NCBI GenBank assembly: GCA_029215795.1
Contig: JARDYH010000005.1
Coordinates: 162,093,814 to 162,157,813, forward strand
DNA from: Anniella stebbinsi
Lineage: Eukaryota; Chordata; Lepidosauria; Squamata; Anniellidae
Length of the DNA: 64,000 nucleotides
Reading direction: 5' to 3'
The notes below the pieces were generated by a model, which had not been told where the DNA came from, ran no database searches, and saw only the letters and a list, made by a program, of their open reading frames with translations. Shown here piece by piece: positions 35,010 to 46,337 of this stretch (the stretch's first letter is position 1; each line of letters begins with the position of its first letter). The translations under genes and the position numbers were made by a program.

Positions 35010-36100
35010 GTGTGAAGATGTTGAGAAAGCTAGAAGAGATGCCCAGGGCCATTGCATGACTACACATCTCAGGTCACATGGTTTAATTTATTTACTTACT
35101 CATTTATTTATTAAGTATTTATGTATGCATGTCGATTCTGACTTTCTTAAAACATCACAAAACATTGTAGGAAGAAGAACATATCAATGACAACAAATTT
35201 AAAAATATATGGCATTGAAATGATAGGACAAAACAGTGAAATACAGCTATGATCCAAGGCAAGTTGAAAACAATTACAGTGTTTGCAGTGTAATTATACT
35301 CACATAGGAGAAGACAATCCAGAAGGACTTTTGTTTCTGGCAAATACAGCCATCATCCCCAAGCATCCTGTTTGATTATGTGGGATGAAAGGCCAACTCA
35401 GTCTTGCCAGAGGAAAGGACCCATGTTGAAATCACGGAAGGGCTAGCCTCCATCTTGCTGCTGAAATCACCAGGCTTCTTGCTTGCCAGAGGAAGGTGCC
35501 ATCGGTGGATGCCTTGCCTCAGCTAGTCAAGGCTCCCTGTTTTCCTTCCTCTTCACTGAGACCAGGAGCTGCAACCCATGCTAGTTGCTGTCTGCAGGAA
35601 AGGGCTTATGACTAGGATGAACCTTTGGAAAGGAGGACAGGGCTCCTGTACCTTTAACAGTTGAATAGAAAGGTTAATTTCAGCAGGTCTCATTAGTAAG
35701 CATGCTGCACCTGGTGAAATTCCCTCTTCATCACAACAGTTAAAGCTGCAGGAGCCCTGCCTAGCATGACCATAACCCTAACCATAACCCTATTCTTGAT
35801 AGTTGATAGTGTGAATTTGCACACCTACGAATAATTGCCAGAGGGGAAAATTATGAACACATTTGTGCAATTTCCCAGAACCCCCCCCCCCAATAAATCA
35901 GGGGTCAGGAAGCAAGTGAAGGCCCCTCCAAGGTGTCATTTCGGCATCATTGGTGGGAGAGTCACTGGGGAGAGAGGGGACTGAGGTTGCTGGGGGGGGG
36001 ATGATCAGGAAGAGCAGCAGGGATTTGTGTCACTCGTTTTGAACAAAACTGGGTTGTCACTTTGTTTGTTACCACCAAATCAGCAATTTTCTGTATGGCC
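35010..36100. other. Mostly unassigned interval with one MITE relic
   Basis: Contains a diverged MITE of the 14,545 family at about 35,613-35,772 and an otherwise featureless sequence. CCCTAA-like units at 35,770-35,800 are too few to be telomeric. Confidence 0.45.
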
Positions 36101-36106
36101 GTTTCT

Positions 36107-36665
36107 TAGGGTGACCATATATTGGAAACCAAAAAGGAGGACAAGATGGCCGCCCTCAAGGAGGCGTGCCCACCGAACATGCCCAGCCCCGAAGGTGCCA
36201 CGCACCCGCCCCGCGCACCCCCACCCGCACCGCGCCGCCCGCGCCGCGCTCCTTACCTGCTAGGGCGTTCGCTTCCCTCCGGTGCTCGGAATCTACTGAA
36301 AAACAGGCCTCCTGTCCTGTCTCTCAGTAGGCGCCGGGTGATGATGTCATCACCCGGCAAGCTACTGAGGGACAGGCCGCGAAGCCTGTTTCTCAGTAGA
36401 TTCCGAGCACCGGAGGGAAGCGGACGGACGCCCCAGTAAGTGCCTCCCGCTGCCAGCCTCCCGCCACCGCCGCGTGACCCCATGCCGCACCGGTTTGCCC
36501 CCGCCGCCCCCCGGTTGGCCCGGCTCCCCCCACGGCCATCTGGTCACCATTTTGGGGGGCTAAATTTCTGGATTTGGCCCCCCAAAACGGTTTTTCTGCC
36601 CGGATGCGGATTTGCTCCCCATTTCCCGGGCATGTCCGGACAAATCCGGGCGTCTGGTCACCCTA
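36107..36665. mobile_element. Short GC-rich hAT-type element with internal palindrome
   Basis: Ends TAGGGTGACCA and TGGTCACCCTA are flanked by CGTTTCT on both sides (36,100-36,106 and 36,666-36,672). A long GC-rich inverted repeat occupies 36,240-36,440, centred on 'ggtgatgatgtcatcaccc' at about 36,345. Open frames across it are G+C-driven. Non-autonomous. Confidence 0.8.
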
Positions 36666-36672
36666 CGTTTCT

Positions 36673-39600
36673 ATACCAAGCTGTTTGCCTGGGACGGCCC
36701 CTGGCTGGTCCCTATGCACCAATGGTGTGTATATTAGGTACTTCTGGGATTGTCCTCCCTCCCTCTACACCCCTATGGTGTAGAAAGGGCCTATGTTTAC
36801 CCTGCATAGCCCAGGCTCCCATAAGTCTGGAAGACAGCCCATTATTGGCCTATCCAAGTTGTTTTGAAAATAATTTCAAAAAAATATATATTTCAGTGAG
36901 GTTTAAAATGCAAAATTTTATGCAGAGTCCCCTTTTGAAATTGCACTGCTTAATGCAGAAACAAGGTGGAATGAACTTAAGGGTGAACACATGTCAAATT
37001 GACATAGGCAAAACACAGAATGATCTTACCATTCTTAGGGTTGACCTTGTAATTGCCACCATCGGTTCTAGTTCACAGCAGCCATTCCATCTGGCTGTAG
37101 AAGAGGGAGGGATGGGAATCAGGGCCACTCCATTCGCTCTGCAGAGAGACCAGCTCCACTTGGCTCTTCTTCTTCCTGGACCAATTCCATCCCAAGTCGT
37201 CATGTTCTTCCATTGATAATGTAGTGTTTGTAGGCATTTTTCAAGGTACATATCTATCCGTGCACATTTTTTCAAACGTACACGTCCTATGGAATGCATT
37301 TGGCGGGGTGGATAATGTGTGTCATTTGACTTCAGGTTGTGCTGGAATATGGTGAACTGAGTAAATCCAGATGAATAATGTACTGAAACTAATTTCTCAT
37401 ACATCCCTGTGTTTCACATTCAAACAAACTCAACCTTCTTCAGTTGTGGGACATATAACAAGCTCACCAAAGATGATGATCTCAACCTTGAACAGAGCCA
37501 AGGAAATGCTCACTGCCCACGCCTGTTGTTATTTTTGGAAGGGAAGCTGCCATTGTGCCAATGAAGTGTTGCCACGAGAGAAAAGGGCTAATCCCACCCT
37601 CCTGCACACCACACTCCTGGCTTTTGTCCACATGAGATTCACACCCTTTCTTACCACCATTTTGCTAATCCCATCCTCACCTTCATGAGTGACACATTTA
37701 TGGATTATACACCTGATCAAAGTAGCTGAGCTGTTGCTCCCTTTTTCTTTTTTATGAAGTCGGTGTGCACATTTCTTCAGAGAGGAAGCACACTATTTGG
37801 AAGGCACTTTTTAAAGCAAAGCAAAACCAGGTGGAAAGGAAATGTTTTGTGTAGGACAATGATGTTTAAAAATCCTTATGATCACTTAAAAGCATGCCTC
37901 CAGTCAGATTGGTTTCTTGGGGGGTGGGGAAGGGTATGAACAGGATTGCTGCTTCGAGCACCAAATTATATTAGGGGACCAAAATGACCCCCTTAAAAGT
38001 GGTGACAGTCCTCTAGTTCTGGCCCTTTCCTAGCCACCCACCCATACGTGCCACCCAGAGATCGAGTGACACACACACACACACAAGCTCTCTCACTCAG
38101 AGGAATCTCCTAGAACAAGAGAGCAGGTGAGCTCTCTGGAATGCTGTGATGATCAAAGAAATGGACTGACATTGTTCATCACCTGCTCGGCCCTCCAGAC
38201 TTTGCCTTGCATCCCTACAAGCTTGATATGCAACACGTCAGGCCACCTCATGGATTGTCTGGGGGAGGGGTGGCTTCACAAATAGAAAAAGGCACAAATT
38301 GTATTCATTATCTGTGTGATTTGAGCAAATTTGCTAAACTTCTATTATCAAAATAAAAAAAAAAACCCACCCAAATCCTAGATTTTGGGGAAAACCTGCA
38401 GCTCATATCACAACTGTATGCCAGTTGGGCAGCAGAAATCTGTCAGGCCAGAAAGCAGCAGGATTTGCAAACAACAGCCATCCCTACCAATAAGCCAACA
38501 GGACAGATGATCTCCAGGGCCCCTCCACCCTGAATGCTTCACTCTAAGGAAGAACATCTCAGGGCACATCATAAAGGGGGGAGGCAGGTGGTGGGGAGAG
38601 ACAGAAGAGCCAGAGACAGTAAGCCTATGTGCACCAGTTGCTGGGGAATATGGGAGGGAGGGTTCTGTTGCATGTGTGTCCTGTTTGGGGATTTTCTGTG
38701 GGCAGCTGTGTGAACAAAAAAACTGGAATAGATGGAGCCTTGGTCTGATCCAGCAGGGCTCTCATCACAGTCTTAAGAGAAAAAGGAGGGTGGTGGCTGG
38801 AGAAGAAGGGGAGATTGGATCAGTGCAATGAGATTATGGCTATGGGTGGGTGATGGAAGTACAGAGGTGCCCTGTCCCTGTGTATGCAGCCCCGTTGCTT
38901 CTGCATTAGACATACAAACTCTTCTTCCTGATGGGCTCCTCCTATCTAACAGCTATAGGACAGGCAGGTACATACCCTCCATGCTGGCATTCAACATGGT
39001 TTCTGCATCAGGGCCCTTCAGAAAATTGCCCTGAAAAGCTGTGAATGCAACAAATCAGCCCCGGAGGTATCTGTCACCTTTAATTATGCTCATCGGAGAG
39101 CCAGTCTACCGTCTCTGATAAACCTGGCTTTGGTACCAGCCATGTGAGGAAAGGCTGAGTAAGACAGCATGTTTCCCCATTGATATAGAAGGACTTGGCA
39201 GGAGCATCTTCTACTAACATCCCATTCCCATTCAACTTTGGGTGATCCATCATTAGGAGTTAATGAGGTGACGTTACAAAGTGGGAAAAAATCTTACTGC
39301 AAATGGGGAAGAGAGTCTGATATAATTTCGTGAGTACATCGTGTACAGACAAATTCAGATTGTTTAATCTAGTCGCTGGAATGATTACAAATATGTTTTG
39401 AACAAGTGGAACCTGCCCCAAACGAGGCAAAGTGGAATTCTCCGGTTCAGTGTTCCAGACAGGCAGCCATGGCATCTTTCCTGAGACTCCATTGCATTTC
39501 TCCCCTTTCCTGCCTTTTTTTCCACCAACTGTCAATTAAAATTCTATGACCACCAAGCACACACAATTCTCAGTGAGCTGTCTTGGTTTCTCTCCTACCA

Positions 39601-40182
39601 CTTACATTTTTTTTCTTCCTTACAATTTCCCCCCTAATTCTGCAAATCTTGGCGTTCAACTGAGCATGTCTATATCTGTCTCTGAGTTCACAGTAGGCCC
39701 ATTGCAGGCAGAAGGGGGAAGTAACAAGATGAGACAACTGTATATGGTATCAAATTTGGGTCACATTTATTGAAGATCTGCATAGGGAATCTGGGTGGGC
39801 CCCAAACCATAGAGTGGTGGCTTTTTCTCACGCCATGAGCCCATAACTCTTGAGCGTCAGTCTTGGGAATCCCACTTCCCTGTCCTTGTGCTTGTCGGTG
39901 GGGACCAATGACTTCTGCTTGGAACCTGATTCCCACAATGCTCACTTCGTGTGTCAAATTTATTATGCTATTGAGGCACCTGAACGAAGGCTGGTGGCTC
40001 TGATTTTGTTGGGGCTGAAAATTCACTCTGGAGGAACTATTCACCTGCTGAGCCCTATTAACAAAATAAGGCCAGAACCTTCAACAGCTGCTTTAACGTT
40101 CTGTCTGGCTGTGACTGAAATCCTGAGTGGATTCTGAGCTGCATCAAAATCAGAACCACCAGCCTCCACTGCTGCAACAAGC
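36673..40182. other. Long unassigned interval
   Basis: No gene with motifs or splice structure was found. It contains a (CA)n run at 38,070-38,087 and the SINE-like repeat at 38,635-38,765. Open frames of up to 258 codons at its left edge begin inside the hAT element and have no recognisable domain. Confidence 0.45.
38635..38765 (+). repeat. SINE-like interspersed repeat
   Basis: Reads 'agttgctggggaatatggg' through 'ttggtctgatccagcaggg', the forward form of the repeat seen reversed at 8,789-8,892. Confidence 0.6.
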
Positions 40183-40190
40183 ATTATTAT

Positions 40191-41701
40191 TAGGGGTGTG
40201 CATGGACCCCCCGGATCGGATCGGGACCTGGATCGGGACTCCAATTTTGTCAAGGATCGGTTCGGACAAAATCGGAGGCCCCCCGGACCGGATCGAGTCC
40301 GATCCCGATCCAAAAATCAGAAATTTTTGGATCGGCTGCCATTTTTTTCCCCATACACTTGCATTGCAATGCAAGTCTATGAGGAAAAAATGGCGGCGGG
40401 TGGGTGAGGGGGGCCTAACTCCCTCCCTCCCCCCCTGGGGCCATCTGCTGTGGATGGCCCCAGCAGGTAAGCCCCCTCCCCCGTGCTCCCTCCCCCCCCG
40501 GGGCTGTCCGCTTCCATCTGCTGGCGCCCGTGGGCGCCAGCAGATGGAAGCGGACGGCCCCGGGGGGGTAAGCCCCCTCCCCCCACCCCCTGCTTACCTT
40601 CCAGGCATGTCCACTTCTGTCCGGCGCCGGCCGCTACTGTGAGCGGGCTTCACGGCCTGCTCCCGGGTGGCGCGCCGGGTGATGACGTCACCCGGCGCGC
40701 CACCCTGGAGCAGGCCGCAAAGCCCACTCGCAGTAGTGGCCGGCGCCGGACAGGAGCGGACGTGCCTGGAAGGTAAGCAGGGGGTGTGGAGAGGGGAGGA
40801 GGGGGGCGCGCGTGGCGGGCTTACCTTCCAGGCACGTCTGCTCCCGTCCGGCGCCGGCCACTACTGCGAGCGGGCTTTGCGGCCTGCTTCCGGGTGGCGC
40901 GCCAGGTGACGTCATCACCCGGCGCGCCACCCGGGAGCAGGCGGTGAAGCCCGCTCGCAGTAGCGGCCAGCGCCGGATGGGAGCGGGCATCCCGGAAAGG
41001 TAAGGGCCCCCCTCCTCCCCTCCGCGTGCCCCCTCCTCCCCTCTGCGCGCCCCCTCCTTACCTTTCCGGGACACCCGCTCCCGTCCGGCGCCGGCGGCTA
41101 CTGCCAGCAGGCTTTGCGGCCCGTTCTAGAGTGGCACGCCGGGTGATGTCATCACCCGGCGCGCCACCCAGGAGCAGGCCGTGAAGCCCGCTCGCAGTAG
41201 CGGCCAGCGCCGGATGGGAGCGGGCATCCCGGAAAGGTAAGGGCCCCCCTCCTCCCCTCCGCGTGCCCTCTCCTCCCCTCTGCGCGCCCCCTCCTTACCT
41301 TTCCGGGACACCCGCTCCCGTCCGGCGCCGGCGGCTTCTGCCAGCAGGCTTTGCGGCCCACTCTAGAGTGGCACGCCGGGTGATGTCATCACCCGGCACG
41401 CCACCCGGGAGCAGGCCATGAAGCCCGGGAGCAGTAGCCGCCGGCGCTGGACGGGAGCGGACGTGCCTGGAAGGTAACCCCGCTTCGCGCGCCCCCCTCC
41501 TCCCCTCCCCCCACTAGGGAAGCCCCCCCTCCCGCTGTCGACTTCCATTGGCGGGCGCCAGCGGGCGCCCGCCGATCTGCTGGTCCATCCGAACCGGATC
41601 GGAACCTTTTCGGTTCGGTTCGGTTCGGATTGGATCGGCCGATCCAGCGGGGAGATCGGAAATCGGATCGTGGATCGGGTCCGATCCAATGCACATCCCT
41701 A
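40191..41701. mobile_element. 1.5-kb GC-rich hAT-type element made of serial palindromes
   Basis: Ends TAGGGGTGTGCATGG and CCAATGCACATCCCTA are inverse, flanked by perfect 8-bp ATTATTAT (40,183-40,190 and 41,702-41,709). Subterminal tracts are GATCGG-rich. The core has four GC-rich inverted repeats (about 40,605-40,775, 40,820-41,010, 41,060-41,240 and 41,310-41,480), each centred on a TGACGTCA- or TGATGTCATCA-type palindrome between CCGGCGCGCC-like arms. No transposase is encoded, and overlapping open frames on both strands are compositional. Confidence 0.85.
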
Positions 41702-41709
41702 ATTATTAT

Positions 41710-42490
41710 TATCTTTTGGCCACCAGGGACACTTGCAATGATTCTTCAATTCACATTGAATAGGAAATGTAAAAGATTTCAGAAGTTTGAAAAGATGGTA
41801 TCTCTTTTGGGACAGGTTCTTAGATGCTCCCATAATTCATCTGTGGGCCCAGCTCAGGGCATTGCATCCTCAACTTTAACCAAAGTGCAATACACTGTTA
41901 GGAAGCTGTCCCAAGGTGCACTGAGCAATTTGGAAATGTGGGATTTCTCTTGGGATTGTCCACCCTTTCGCAGAAATCTGAATATGCATGGGAGATTCAA
42001 CATTATACAATTAACGTGATACTTCCAGAAACTGCATTGAGCAAATCTAAGCACATTGTAACATGTGATCCTGGCATCATGATCACACAGCAAAAACTCC
42101 TCAGGCGTTTCCTTTCCCTGAACTATTCAAAGGGCTTTGAATGGAAATAAATGCCACCCTCCTTCAACTCAAATGTGGAAATGATGACATGACACATATG
42201 TATGGGACAAATAGGCTACAGTTTTATGAACGTGTTAGGATTTTCAATGTGCAAACAACCTATATGAGCCACAGGTATGCATTGCATACCATCTGAAATC
42301 TGTTCTAAGATGAAGGGGTAGTAGTCAAAGTCCTAAAATTGATAATTCACCTGAACGAGCATTCCGCCAAAACTCCCCTCTCCACTGACATGGAACCTTC
42401 CAAGTCCACACCAATTGGGGAGGGGTATTTACATCTGCTTCAGGGTTGGAGATGGTAAATAGCCATTTTCAGGATCCTCTTACTTTACTT
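41710..42490. other. Unassigned interval
   Basis: No gene or repeat end recognised. Confidence 0.4.
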
Positions 42491-42491
42491 T

Positions 42492-43090
42492 CTATGAGAT
42501 GCTGACGCTATTTCTTTTAAATGAAAAATGAAGTTTATGATGGCCATCTATCTCTTCCCTTCCTCCCGATTGCTTTTTCTGGGTGATACCGATGGGAAAC
42601 AGGTGAAAATTCACGAGAGAGGTTTTGGACTTGGTGCTTTCCTTCTTTCCTTTCTTATTCCTATTGAGAAGATCAACCAAAGAAACATCTAGTTCTGCCT
42701 GTGTTCTGGTTCCCATAGTGGCCAGATTTTTCTGAGAAGCCCACAACCATGACACGGGTTCCATAGCATTCTCATGGTCATGTTTATTAGCTACTGGTAT
42801 TATGGCCTCTGATGCTGGAAGTACCATATAACCATCATAACTTATAGTCCTTGATAGCCTTATGCTCCTTGTTATTGTTTTTGTAGTGAGTAGCATTTTG
42901 ACTCTACGTTCTCTTGGAGCCTAAAGCTTTATGACCATCAATCAGCTTTAAGTATTTCTGAAGTGTGTAACCGTTAAGCATGAGATTTCCCTGAATAAAA
43001 GAATTCTCACTGATTGGATGTCCCGTGTCAGTTTGCCAACAGTTTATCTGGGCTTCTGATGTTTCTCCCAGTCTGTCTTTGATATCTGTG
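42492..43090 (-). other. Orphan open frames of unknown origin
   Basis: A 134-codon frame (42,896-42,492) is preceded on the same strand, in another frame, by about 70 open codons (about 43,125-42,908). The second contains QGNLMLNGYTLQKYLKL, the first MEPVSWLWASQKNLATMG. Composition is protein-like (few stops, mixed hydrophobic pattern), but I do not recognise a family. It adjoins the LINE fragment at 43,091-43,220. It could be a decayed retrotransposon or viral-derived insert, or a chance open frame. No function is proposed. Confidence 0.25.
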
Positions 43091-43220
43091 AATTTACAGT
43101 AAATATATCGCTGTTTAAGCTGTTATTTACAATCTTCCAAAAGGCTGCCATGTCTTTTGTCTTCATAGCTGTGTCCAAACTATGCTAGAGATGTCTTTGC
43201 AATATCATTTTCTTATTTCT
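43091..43220 (-). pseudogene. LINE ORF2 fragment, far side of the Harbinger insertion
   Basis: Encodes RNKKMILQRHL, then a stop, then KDMAAFWKIVNNSL. This matches the linker ahead of the RT domain in the plus-strand copy of the same family (IRRKK... SASFWKLV at about 52,075-52,170). It is the continuation of the minus-strand LINE at 51,364-51,582 and was separated from it by the Harbinger element. Joining the two sides gives a continuous frame over the TCT target. Confidence 0.8.
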
Positions 43221-43235
43221 GGCTCCCTCCACAAG
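43221..43235 (+). repeat. Left TIR of the Harbinger element
   Basis: GGCTCCCTCCACAAG, preceded by the TCT target repeat. The adjoining 43,240-43,370 is rich in GCGC/GCGCAT words that recur at the right end. Confidence 0.85.
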
Positions 43236-43746
43236 GATTCGCTTTTGCGCCCGGTTAGGCGATTATGCGCACTATCGCTGAGGCGCATTTACGCCTAATC
43301 CCTCTGCACGAGAGGCAGCGAGAGGCGGTGAAGCGCATTATCCCTTTTCTCGGACGCGCGTTTTAATTGTTCACTTGCGGGGCTTCGGGAGGAGGAAACA
43401 GAAATTTTAATTCGCTTTTTACCTAAAGCCAACCCCTTTACCAGCCCTCCCTTCCTTTACTCCACCGACAGGTATGTACCTGCCTGCCTACGTAATTTCG
43501 GGTTGCCTGGCAATGAGATGGGAGGGGAGAGGGCAGTGCTGAGCGGGGGGGGGGAAATGCCTTTAGGTTACGCGCACCTTCGTGCGAGACCATATGCATA
43601 CAAGCACGTGATCAGAGTTTCGTCGACCGTTGAGTTCATTTACCTAGGCGACACCAGAGAAGCAAGTTCCTTTTTTCTCTTTCAGTTTGGTTCCCCTTTT
43701 CTCTTTCTGAAACGCCATTTTGAGCTGGACGGGAAGAGAAGGCGAG

Positions 43747-45221
43747 ATGGCTCCTACCTCGATTTCTCGTTCCCTAGTTTATGCGATTCAACTTATGATC
43801 GCAAATATGCATGTTACATTGACTTGCCTAAGGAGAACGATTCAACGGAGAAGAAGAAGACGAATCATCATGAGAAGGCTCCAAGAGAACAACTCATATC
43901 GTTTAAGGCTCCAAGCGAGGCTCCAAGAGAATTTATTATATGTTCCTTTGATGAAACAACGGAGACCAAGAAGATGGTGGTACTTCCCCAGGAGTTGTGA
44001 CTGGTGGGAAAACGATGTTCTAGCCCTCTGGGGTGATGAGCAGTGGCTAGAGAACTTTAGGATGACCAGAGCAACCCTTTTCAAGATTGCAGACCATCTT
44101 CGGCCATTTCTTGAACGTCGCACTACGAACATGAGGGAAGCCATTCCAATGGTGAAGCGCGTGGCCATCTGTATATGGAGGCTAGCAAATCCTGGTGGTT
44201 ACCGGGTGGTGGCTCAGCAATTTGGGATCGGTAGAACAACGGCAGCAATGATCATTGTGGAGGTCTGCCTAGCCATGGAGCATGCGCTTCTGAGACAAAC
44301 TGTTTGCCTTGGCAATGTTCCAGAGGTGAGTCTTTTTTATTATTATTTGGGATAGGAAAAGATTGGCTAGGCTATCATATGATTTGCTGAAGTACAGCTG
44401 TTATATAGGTGGCCTAATGGAACTTGATCATTGTATCTCAAGCATGCCAGCCGATGAAGCAATAATGATTTATTTTCCATTATTTATGTTTTCTCTCTCA
44501 GATCATGAGTGGATTTTCCAAACTGGGCTTCTTTCATTGTGTTGCAGCCACAGATGGATGTCACATTGAAATTGCCTGTCCTCCTAGGCAAGGGGCTGAC
44601 TACATAAACCGGAAACGCTTTTTTTCCATGCTCCTTCAAGGCACAGTGGACCACCGTGTGCGATTCATGGATGTGGAAATAGGTTGGAGTGGGAGAAATC
44701 ACGATGCCCATGTCTTCAGGAACTCTGCACTCTTTGAGGCCATGGAAGCTGGTGTCTTCATCCCAGGGACCCCTACCATTACTGTTAATGACGTGCAGAT
44801 TCCTCCACTGGTGGTGGCTGATTCCGCTTACCCCATTCGGAAGTGGCTGATGAAACCTTACGGTGGAGCCCTGGACCAGCAAAAGCAACATTTCAACCAC
44901 TGTCTGTCACGGGCGAGGAATGTTGTTGAATGTGCCTTTGGAAGGTTAAAAGCGCGGTGGAGATGCCTGTCATCCAGGATAGAACTCGCTGAAGAAAACA
45001 TCATTTCAGTGATATCTGCCTGTGTCATTCTACACAACATTTGTGAAAGTGAAGGACATGATGTTGTATTGGATCTCCCAGAAGCAAGGCAAATTGAACT
45101 GGCAACCCTGGGTGCCCCGCTGCCAATGGCGCATGAGGAAATTCAAGAAAAGGCAGCTGGGGAAAAGGTCAGAGATGCCTTAAGAGGCATGCTTTGGTCT
45201 CTGCGCGGGCAGAACCCCTAG
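43747..45221 (+). CDS. HARBI1-like DDE transposase, two exons, apparently intact
   Basis: Exons 43,747-44,325 and 44,502-45,221 are joined by a phase-0 intron (CCAGAG|GTGAGT ... CTCTCAG|ATC) and give about 432 residues. The start ATG (GCGAGATGG) is in good context; an upstream ATG at 43,720 is possible. The N-terminus is very basic (CLRRTIQRRRRRRIIMRR), followed by a helical region with DEQWLENFRMTRATLFKI and a helix-turn-helix-like GYRVVAQQFGIGRTTAAMI. The catalytic triad is visible: Asp211 in AATDGCHIEI, Asp300 in VADSAYP and Glu336 in VVECAFGRLKARW, with D-x35-E spacing. The DDE_Tnp_4 ending CVILHNICESEGHD follows. The enzyme excises and inserts transposon ends in the nucleus, usually with a Myb-like partner; two candidate partners lie downstream. 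No stop or frameshift is seen. Confidence 0.9.
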
Positions 45222-46337
45222 GGAGGTGAGTGTTCAGTGCCAAAACCCTGTGCCAAAGTTGTGTAAGCCATGTTTTCCCTAACTTTACTCTATTTACTCT
45301 ATTTCAGCAAGTCACAGGAAGGAACCATGTGTCAAGACCTGGTAGAAGCATAAACAAATAAGGAAAGTTTCCGCATAAAGGCTTCATGGCCTGAGAATGA
45401 ATGAATGAATGAATGAATGTGTAGAGGGTGGGATATTGTTATTACATCCTATGCTAAAACAATCCATCTCTAAATTTCCCTTAGAACATAGCATTGAGAG
45501 AACTGCAGGGGATCAAAGACGGTGCTGTGTGGAACCTCTGTGATGTGCCCAGACCAGAAGGCAACCGCTTCCTTTTTCTGGATCATTCATTCTTCAAGCA
45601 AAAGCCAAGTCCCGCTCCAGGCAGCACTGACTGTGTTTTTTCTTTGTTCATCAAGAAGAAGCAGCATTAGTAAATGAGACTACTGATAGACAATCCCTTT
45701 AGAATATGTTAATTTTATGTTCTTTGCTGATTTTTCTTTTACATTGCTGTTAGTAATTAGATATTGTTTTGAGATGTTCATAATAATGTGACTTTCAACT
45801 ATGTTTCTTTCAATGTCAAATTAAATGCTGTTGTAAATGCTGTTTGCTGTTAATTTTATTTTCTATGCTGAAATTGTTGTTGCCATATTAAAAATGCTTA
45901 TTTTAAAAATGCTTATCCTAAATAAAATATGTTCCTACAACTTTCAAACAATGTTGATAGTAGTATTCCTAGACATTAAGACTTCAGGTAACCCAACACA
46001 CATATGCAGTACAGTGAACATTGCAGAAGGGCAAGTAACAGGACCACAGCCCATGCCTACCTCACAGGGTTGTTTTTTTGAGAATAACATAGTACAATCT
46101 AGTCAATAACATTCTCATGTTTTCAGTTCAGGACACCCAAAGGTACATTCAGGACACCCAAAACACATCTGGTAACTTTCCCACTGCTACGAACAAACGC
46201 GACAGTGTTTAATCACTTACACGCTGTTCGGGAATGGTGGTTTGACGGTTGCGCGCACATGCGCGCAACCGCTAAACCGGTCCACGGAAACATTGCAAAG
46301 CGGAAGTGAGGCCTAGACTTCCTCACAATCCTTCAAA
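45222..46337. other. Spacer between transposase and first Myb gene
   Basis: Contains an (AATG)n run near 45,395-45,418 and an AATAAA at 45,921-45,926 that could serve the transposase transcript. Around 46,230-46,265 there is a perfect short palindrome 'ttgcgcgcacatgcgcgcaa', the likely promoter-side boundary of the next gene. No coding sequence recognised. Confidence 0.45.

Noticed and set aside
35770..35805. Interstitial telomere repeat (CCCTAA-like)
   Set aside because: Only two or three imperfect units.
40483..41689. Overlapping open frames on both strands rich in G, R, P and A
   Set aside because: They follow the GC palindromes and occur in all frames; no protein signal.
43503..44000. 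165-codon frame at the start of the Harbinger element
   Set aside because: It overlaps transposase exon 1 in another frame, has low-complexity composition and lacks domain motifs.
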